64,000 nt of DNA from Eledone cirrhosa (lineage: Eukaryota; Mollusca; Cephalopoda; Octopoda; Eledonidae). Where the stretch lies: the NCBI GenBank assembly GCA_964016885.1, contig OZ024746.1:99910433-99974432 (forward strand), written 5' to 3'. The notes beneath the pieces were generated by a model. It had not been told where the DNA came from, did not search any database, and saw only the letters and a list, made by a program, of their open reading frames with translations. Shown here piece by piece: positions 55,841-64,000 of the stretch; within the stretch, counting starts at the first letter, position 1, and every line of letters starts with the position of its first letter. Both the position numbers and the translations under genes were made by a program.

Positions 55841-58800
55841 AGGGCAGTGAATTGGCAGTATTGGTAGAGGGTTGGATGCCATGCTAGGGTGGTGAATTGG
55901 CAGTATTGGTAGAGGGTTGGATGCCAGCTAGGGCAGTGAATTGGCAGTATTGGTAGAGGGTTGGATGTCATGCTAGGGCAGTGAATTGGCAGTATTGGTA
56001 GAGGGTTGGATGCCAGGATAGGGTGATGAATTGGCAGGATTGGTAGAGGGTTGGAGGCCAGCTAGGGCAGTGAATTGGCAGTATTGGTAGAGGGTTGGAT
56101 GTCATGCTAGGGCAGTGAAATGGCAGTATTGGTAGAGGATTGGATGCCAGGCTAGGGCAGTGAATTGGCAGTATTGGTAGAAGGTAGGATGCCATGTTAG
56201 GGCAGTGAATTGGCAGTATTGGTAGAGGGTTGGATGCCAGGCTAGGGCAGTGAATTGGCAGGATTGGTAGAGGATTGTATGCCATGCTAGGGTGGTGAAT
56301 TGGCAGTATTGGTAGAGGGTTGAATGCCATGCTAGGGCAGTGAATTGGCAGGATTGGTAGAGGGTTGGATGCCAGCTAGGGCAGTGAATTGGCAGTATTG
56401 GTAGAGGGTTGGATGCCAGGCTAGGGCAGTGAGTTGGCAAGATTGGTAGAGGGTTGGATGCCAGGCTAGGGCAGTGAATTGGCAGTATTGGTAGAGGGTT
56501 GGATGCCATGCTAGGTTGGTGAATTGGCAGTATTGGTAGAGGGTTGGATGCCAGGCTAGGGTGAGGAATTGGCAGTATTGGTAGAGGGTTGGATGTCATG
56601 CTAGGGCAGTGAATTGGCAGTATTGGTAGAGGGTTGGGTGCCAGCTAGGGCAGTGAATTGGCAGTATTGGTAGAGGGTTGGATGTCATGCTAGGGCAGTG
56701 AATTGGCAGTATTGGTAGAGGATAGGATGCAAGGCTAGGGCAGTGAATTGGCAGTATTGGTAGAGGGTTGGATGTTATGCTAGGGCAGTGAATTCGCAGT
56801 ATTGGTAGAGGGTTGGGTGCCAGGCTAGGGCAGTGAATTGGCAGTATTGGTAGAGGGTTAGGTGCCAGGTTACGGCAGTGAATTGGCAGTATTGGTAGAG
56901 GGCTGGATGCCAGCTAGGGCAGTGAATTGGCAGTATTGGTAGAAGTTTGCATGCCAGGCTAGGGCGGTGAATTGGCAGGATTGGTAAAGGGTTGGATGCC
57001 AGTCTAGGGCAGTGAATTGGCAGAATTGGTACAGGGTTGGATGTCATGCTAGGGCAGTGAATTGGCAGGATTGGTAGAGGGTTGGATGTCATGCTAGGGC
57101 AGTGAATTGGCAGTATTAGTAGAGGGTTGGATGCCATGCTAGAACAGTTAATTGGCAGTATTGGTAGAGGGTTGGATGCCATGCTAGGGCAGTGAATTGG
57201 CAGTATTGGTAGAGGGTTGGATGCCATGCTACGGTGGTAAATTGGCAGTATTGGTAGAGGGTTGGATGTCATGCTAGGGCAGTGAATTGGCAGTATTGGT
57301 AGAGGGTTGGATGTCATGCTAGGGCAGTGAATTCGCAGAATTGGTAGAGGGATGGATGTCATGCTAGGACAGTGAATTGGCAGTATTGGTAGAGGGTTGG
57401 ATGCCATGCTAGGGCAGTGAATTGGCAGTATTGGTAGAGGGTTGGATGCCAGGCTAGGGTGGTGAATTGGCAGTATTGGTAGAGGGTTTGATGCCAGGCT
57501 AGGGCAGTGAATTGGCAGTATTGGAAGAGGGTAGGATGCCAGCTAGGGCAGTGAATTGGCAGGATTGGTAGAGGGTTGGATGCCATGCTCGGGCAGTGAA
57601 TTGGCAGTATTGGTAGAGGGATGTATGCCATGCTAGGGCAGTGAATTGGCAGTATTGGTAGAGGGTTGGATGTCATGTTAGGGCAGTGAATTGGCAGTAT
57701 TGGTAGAGGGTTGGATGCCAGGCTAGGGCAGTGAATTGGCAGTATTGGTAGAGGGTTGGATGCCATGCTAGGGCAGTGAATTGGCAGTATTGGTAGAGGG
57801 TTGGATGCCAGGCTAGGGCAGTGAATTGGCAGTATTGGTAGAGGGTTGGATGCCATGCTAGGTTGGTGAATTGGCAGTATTGGTAGAGGGTTGGATGCCA
57901 GGCTAGGGTGGTGAATTGGCAGTATTGGAAGAGGGTAGGATGCCAGCTAGGGCAGTGAATTGGCAGGATTGGTAGAGGGTTGGATGCCATGCTAGGGCAT
58001 TGAATTGGCAGTATTGGTAGAGGGTTGGATGCCATGCTAGGACAGTGAATTGGCAGTATTGGTAGAGGGTTGGATGTCATGCTAGGGCATTGAATTGGCA
58101 GTATTGGTAGAGGGTTGGATGCCATGCTAGGACAGTGAATTGGCAGTATTGGTAGAGGGTTGGATGCCATGCTAGGACAGTGAATTGGCAGTATTGGTAG
58201 AGGGTTGGATGCCATGCTAGGGCATTGAATTGGCAGTATTGGTAGAGGGTTGGATGCCATGCTAGGACAGTGAATTGGCAGTATTGGTAGAGGGTTGGAT
58301 GCCATTCTAGGGCATTGAATTGGCAGTATTGGTAGAGGGTTGGATGCCATGCTAGGACAGTGAATTGGCAGTATTGGTAGAGGGTTGGATGCCATGCTAG
58401 GGCAGTGAATTGGCAGTATTGGTAGAGGGTTGGATGCCATGCTAGGTTGGTGAATTGGCAGTATTGGTAGAGGGTTGGATGCCAGGCTAGGGTGGTGAAT
58501 TGGCAGTATTGGAAGAGGGTAGGATGCCAGCTAGGGCAGTGAATTGGCAGGATTGGTAGAGGGTTGGATGCCATGCTAGGGCATTGAATTGGCAGTATTG
58601 GTAGAGGGTTGGATGCCATGCTAGGACAGTGAATTGGCAGTATTGGTAGAGCGTTGGATGCCAGCTAGGGAAGTGAATTGGCAGTATTGGTAGACGGTAG
58701 GATGTCAGCTAGGGCAGTGAATTGGCAGTATTGGTAGAGAGTTGGATGTCATGCTAGGGCAGTGAACTGGCAGTATTGGTAGAGGGTTGGATGTCATGCT

Positions 58801-61800
58801 AGGGCAGTGAATTGGCAGTATTGGTAGAGGGTTGGATGCCATGCTAGGGCAGTGAATTGAGAGTATTGGTAGAGGGTTGGGTGCCAGGCAAGGGCAGTGA
58901 ATTGGCAGTATTGGTAGAGGGTTGGATGCCAGGTGAGGGCAGTGAATTGGCAGTAGTGGTAGAGGGTTGGATGCCAGACTAGGGCAGTGAATTGGCAGTA
59001 TTGGTAGAGGGTTGGATGCCAGGCTAGGGCAGTGAATTGGCAGTATTGGAAGAGGGTAGGGTGCCAGCTAGGGCAGTGAATTGGCAGTATTGGTAAAGGG
59101 TTGGATGTCATGCTCGGGCAGTGAATTGGCAGTATTGGTAGAGGGATGGATGCCATGCTAGGGCAGTGAATTGGCAGTATTGGTAGAGGGTTGGATGTCA
59201 CGTTAGGGCAGTGAATTGGCAGTATTGGTAGAGGGTTGGATGCCAGGCTAGGGCAGTGAATTGGCAGTATTGGTAGAGGGTTGGATGCCATGCTAGGGCA
59301 GTGAATTGGCAGTATTGGTAGAGGGTTGGATGCCATGCTAGGGCAGTGAATTGGCAGTATTGGTAGAGGGTTGATGCCAGGCTAGAGCAGTGAATTGGCA
59401 GTATTGGTAGAGGATTGGATGCCAGGATAGGGCAGTGAATTGGCAGTATTGGTAGAGGGTTGATGCCAGGCTAGAGCAGTGAATTGGCAGTATTGGTAGA
59501 GGATTGGATGCCAGGCTAGGGCAGTGAATTGGCAGTATTGGTAGAGGGTTGGATGCCATGCTAGGGCAGTGAATTGGCAGTATTGGAAGAGGGTAGGATG
59601 CCTGCTAGGGCAATGAATTGGCAGGATTGGTAGAGGGTTGGATGCCATGCTAGGGCATTGAATTGGCAGTATTGGTAGAGGGTTGGATGCCATGCTAGGG
59701 CAGTGAATTGGCAGGATTGGTAGAGGGTTGGATGCCATGCTAGGGCATTGAATTGGCAGTATTGGTAGAGGGTTGGATGCCATGCTAGGGCAGTGAATTG
59801 GCAGTATTGGTAGAGGGTTGGATGTCATGCTAGGGCAGTGAATTGGCGCAGTATTGGTAGAGGGTTGGATGCCAGCTAGGGAAGTGAATTGGCAGTATTG
59901 GTAGAGGGTAGGATGTCAGCTAGGGCAGTGAATTGGCAGTATTGGTAGAGGGTTGGATGCCATGCTAGGGCAGTGAATTGGCAGTATTGGTAGAGGGTTG
60001 GATGTCATGCTAGGGCAGTGAATTGGCGCAGTATTGGTAGAGGGTTGGATGCCAGCTAGGGAAGTGAATTGGCAGTATTGGTAGAGGGTAGGATGTCAGC
60101 TAGGGCAGTGAATTGGCAGTATTGGTAGAGAGTTGGATGCCATGCTAGGGCAGTGAATTGGCAGTATTGGTAGAGGGTTGGATGCCAGGCTAGGGCAGTG
60201 AATTGGCAGTATTGGTAGAGGGTTAGATGCCAGGCTAGGGTGGTGAATTGGCAGAATTGGTAGAGGGTTTGATGTCATGCTAGGGCAGTGAATTGGCAGT
60301 ATTGGTAGAGGGTTGGGTGTCATGCTAGGGCAGTGAATTGGCAGGATTGGTAGAGGGTTGGATGCCATGCTAGGGCAGTGAAATGGCAGTATTTGTAGAG
60401 GGTTGGATGCCAGGCTAGGGTGGTGAATTGGCAGTATTGGTAGAGGGTTGGATGCCAGGCTAGGGCAGTGAATTGGCAGTATTGGTAGAGGGTTGGATGC
60501 CAGGCTAGGGCAGTGAATTGGTAGTATTGGAAGAGGGTTGGATGCCAGGTTAGGGCAGTGAATTGGCAGTATTGGTAGAGGGTTGGATGCCATGCTAGAG
60601 CAGTGAATTGGCAGTATTGGTAGAGGGTTCGATGTCATGCTAGGGCAGTGAATTGGCAGTATTGGTAGAGGGTTGGATGTCATGCTAGGGCAGTGAATTG
60701 GCAGTATTGGTAGATGGTTGGATGCCATGCTAGGGCAGTGAATTGGTAGTATTGGTAGAGGGTTGGATGTCATGCTAGGGCAGTGAATTGGCAGTATTGG
60801 TAGAGGTTGGATGCCAGGCTAGGCCAGTGAATTGGCAGTATTGGTAGAGGGTTGGATGCCAGGCTAGGGCAGTGAATTGGCAGGATTGGTAGAGGGTTGA
60901 ATGCCAGGCTAGGGTGGTGAATTGGCAGTATTGGTAGAGGTTGGGATGTCATGCTAGGGCAGTGAATTGGCAGTATTGGTAGAGGGTTGGATGCCATGCT
61001 AGGGCAGTGAATTGGTAGTATTGGTAGAGGGTTGGATGCCATGCTAGGGCAGTGAATTGGCAGAATTGGTAGAGGGTTGGATGCCAGGCTAGGGCAGTGA
61101 ATTGGCAGTATTGGTAGAGGGTCGGATGCCAGGCTAGGGTGGTGAATTGGCAGTATTGGTAGAGGGTTGGATGCTAGGCTCGGGCAGTGAATTGGCAGTA
61201 TTGGTAGAGGGTTGGATGCTAGGCTAGAGCAGTGAATTGGCAGTATTGGTAGAGGGTTGGATGCCAGGCTAGGGCAGTGAATTGGCAGTATTGGTAGAGG
61301 GTTAGATGCCAGCCTAGGGTGGTGAATTGGCAGAATTGGTAGAGGGTTCGATGTCATGCTAGGGCAGTGAATTGGCAGTATTGGTAGAGGGTTGGATGTC
61401 ATGCTAGGGCAGTGAATTGGCAGGATTGGTAGAGGGTTGGATGTCATGCTAGGGCAGTGAATTGGCAGTATTGGTAGAGGGTTGGATGCCATGCTAGGGC
61501 AGTGAAATGGCAGTATTGGTAGAGGGTTGGATGCCAGGCTAGGGCAGTGAATTGGCAGTATTGGTAGAGGGTTGGATGCCATGCTAGGTTGGTGAATTGG
61601 CAGTATTGGTAGAGGGTTGGATGCCAGGCTAGGGTGAGGAATTGGCAGTATTGGTAGAGGGTTGGATGTCATGCTAGGGCAGTGAATTGGCAGTATTGGT
61701 AGAGGGTTGGGTGCCAGCTAGGGCAGTGAATTGGCAGTATTGGTAGAGGGTTGGATGTCATGCTAGGGCAGTGAATTGGCAGTATTGGTAGAGGATAGGA

Positions 61801-64000
61801 TGCAAGGCTAGGGCAGTGAATTGGCAGTATTGGTAGAGGGTTGGATGTTATGCTAGGGCAGTGAATTCGCAGTATTGGTAGAGGGTTGGGTGCCAGGCTA
61901 GGGCAGTGAATTGGCAGTATTGGTAGAGGGTTAGGTGCCAGGTTACGGCAGTGAATTGGCAGTATTGGTAGAGGGCTGGATGCCAGCTAGGGCAGTGAAT
62001 TGGCAGGATTGGTAGAGGGTTGGATGCCATGCTAGGGCAGTGAAATGGCAGTATTTGTAGAGGGTTGGATGCCAGGCTAGGGTGGTGAATTGGCAGTATT
62101 GGTAGAGGGTTGGATGCCAGGCTAGGGCAGTGAATTGGCAGTATTGGTAGAGGGTTGGATGCCAGGCTAGGGCAGTGAATTGGTAGTATTGGAAGAGGGT
62201 TGGATGCCAGGTTAGGGCAGTGAATTGGCAGTATTGGTAGAGGGTTGGATGCCATGCTAGAGCAGTGAATTGGCAGTATTGGTAGAGGGTTCGATGTCAT
62301 GCTAGGGCAGTGAATTGGCAGTATTGGTAGAGGGTTGGATGTCATGCTAGGGCAGTGAATTGGCAGTATTGGTAGATGGTTGGATGCCATGCTAGGGCAG
62401 TGAATTGGTAGTATTGGTAGAGGGTTGGATGTCATGCTAGGGCAGTGAATTGGCAGTATTGGTAGAGGTTGGATGCCAGGCTAGGCCAGTGAATTGGCAG
62501 TATTGGTAGAGGGTTGGATGCCAGGCTAGGGCAGTGAATTGGCAGGATTGGTAGAGGGTTGAATGCCAGGCTAGGGTGGTGAATTGGCAGTATTGGTAGA
62601 GGTTGGGATGTCATGCTAGGGCAGTGAATTGGCAGTATTGGTAGAGGGTTGGATGCCATGCTACAGTGGTAAATTGGCAGTATTGGTAGAGGGTTGGATG
62701 TCATGCTAGGGCAGTGAATTGGCAGTATTGGTAGAGGGTTGGATGCCATGCTAGGGCAGTGAATTGGTAGTATTGGTAGAGGGTTGGATGCCATGCTAGG
62801 GCAGTGAATTGGCAGAATTGGTAGAGGGTTGGATGCCAGGCTAGGGCAGTGAATTGGCAGTATTGGTAGAGGGTCGGATGCCAGGCTAGGGTGGTGAATT
62901 GGCAGTATTGGTAGAGGGTTGGATGCTAGGCTCGGGCAGTGAATTGGCAGTATTGGTAGAGGGTTGGATGCCAGGCTAGAGCAGTGAATTGGCAGTATTG
63001 GTAGAGGGTTGGATGCCAGGCTAGGGCAGTGAATTGGCAGTATTGGTAGAGGGTTAGATGCCAGCCTAGGGTGGTGAATTGGCAGAATTGGTAGAGGGTT
63101 CGATGTCATGCTAGGGCAGTGAATTGGCAGTATTGGTAGAGGGTTGGATGTCATGCTAGGGCAGTGAATTGGCAGGATTGGTAGAGGGTTGGATGTCATG
63201 CTAGGGCAGTGAATTGGCAGTATTGGTAGAGGGTTGGATGCCATGCTAGGGCAGTGAAATGGCAGTATTGGTAGAGGGTTGGATGCCAGGCTAGGGCAGT
63301 GAATTGGCAGTATTGGTAGAGGGTTGGATGCCATGCTAGGTTGGTGAATTGGCAGTATTGGTAGAGGGTTGGATGCCAGGCTAGGGTGAGGAATTGGCAG
63401 TATTGGTAGAGGGTTGGATGTCATGCTAGGGCAGTGAATTGGCAGTATTGGTAGAGGGTTGGGTGCCAGCTAGGGCAGTGAATTGGCAGTATTGGTAGAG
63501 GGTTGGATGTCATGCTAGGGCAGTGAATTGGCAGTATTGGTAGAGGATAGGATGCAAGGCTAGGGCAGTGAATTGGCAGTATTGGTAGAGGGTTGGATGT
63601 TATGCTAGGGCAGTGAATTCGCAGTATTGGTAGAGGGTTGGGTGCCAGGCTAGGGCAGTGAATTGGCAGTATTGGTAGAGGGTTAGGTGCCAGGTTACGG
63701 CAGTGAATTGGCAGTATTGGTAGAGGGCTGGATGCCAGCTAGGGCAGTGAATTGGCAGTATTGGTAGAAGTTTGCATGCCAGGCTAGGGCGGTGAATTGG
63801 CAGGATTGGTAAAGGGTTGGATGCCAGTCTAGGGCAGTGAATTGGCAGAATTGGTACAGGGTTGGATGTCATGCTAGGGCAGTGAATTGGCAGGATTGGT
63901 AGAGGGTTGGATGTCATGCTAGGGCAGTGAATTGGCAGTATTGGTAGAGGGTTGGATGCCATGCTAGAACAGTTAATTGGCAGTATTGGTAGAGGGTTGG
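55841..64000. repeat. 45-bp satellite array, about 180 copies, runs off the window
   Basis: Unit TTGGCAGTATTGGTAGAGGG + TTGGATGCCATGCTAGGGCA + GTGAA. Frequent variants: CCAGGCT, GTCATGCT, CCAGCT (short), TGGTGAA. The unit equals the 5' head of the type-A SINE (5243: TTGGCAGTATCGGTAGAGGG, TCGGGACGCCATGCT) plus the GGTGAA junction; the SINE's B box is absent. Larger blocks are duplicated, for example about 61.67-63.42 kb repeats about 59.9-61.67 kb. On the minus strand the unit is open in two frames and yields 15-residue repeats. Confidence 0.97.

Noticed and set aside
55968..63962. Long minus-strand open frames (up to 330 codons) of 15-residue repeats rich in Pro, Leu and Ile
   Set aside because: They result from a 45-bp unit (15 codons) without stops in two frames; there are many overlapping versions, no start context, no unique domain, and the array is intronic.

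Overview
The window looks like nuclear DNA of a coleoid cephalopod, most likely an octopus. The evidence is the tRNA-derived SINEs with their typical cephalopod body text (B box followed by a GCCGAGGT...TTTGCCTTTC core), RTE-type LINE 3' ends carrying the TGGATGCCCTTCCTAACACC signature, very AT-rich long introns, and several megasatellite-like arrays. No prokaryotic feature, CRISPR array or virus-like gene was seen.

The one cellular gene found is on the minus strand. Ten small exons lie between 55774 and 361 and join in consistent reading phase into 402 codons. They encode the second half of an unconventional myosin motor domain, from the region before the TEDS site through switch II, the relay helix, the 50-kDa/loop-2 region, the SH1 helix and the converter. 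The P-loop and switch I exons must lie to the right of the window; the lever arm and tail lie to the left. The protein is divergent (switch II is DMSGFE) and I could not assign its class.

Almost everything else is intronic repeat. 0.6-3.4 kb: a SINE and a decayed RTE LINE split by a 47-bp minisatellite. 3.7-5.4 kb: a hairpin repeat, a tRNA-like element, pogo-like MITEs and SINEs. 5.4-11.1 kb: two head-to-tail copies of an L1/Tx1-like LINE. 11.1-14.7 kb: a Dong/R4-like LINE on the minus strand, apparently inserted in the (ATT)n tail of the previous LINE. 17.3-38.5 kb: a 21-kb array of a 38-bp unit inside a TTAA-flanked MITE. 38.8-49 kb: six myosin exons among more MITEs, SINEs, LINE remnants and a 40-bp array carrying CACGTG. 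48.9-50.2 kb: a 72-bp array inside another copy of the same MITE. 50.4-54.9 kb: two RTE LINE copies with a PHD-like finger, with two large fold-back palindromes between them. 55.8 kb to the window end: a >8-kb array of a 45-bp unit.

The main observation is that four tandem arrays in the introns of this one gene can each be traced, by reading the sequence, to a piece of a transposable element: a MITE terminal repeat (38 bp), the subterminal part of the same MITE family (72 bp), the 5' head of a tRNA-derived SINE (45 bp), and a coding segment of an RTE reverse-transcriptase ORF (47 bp).
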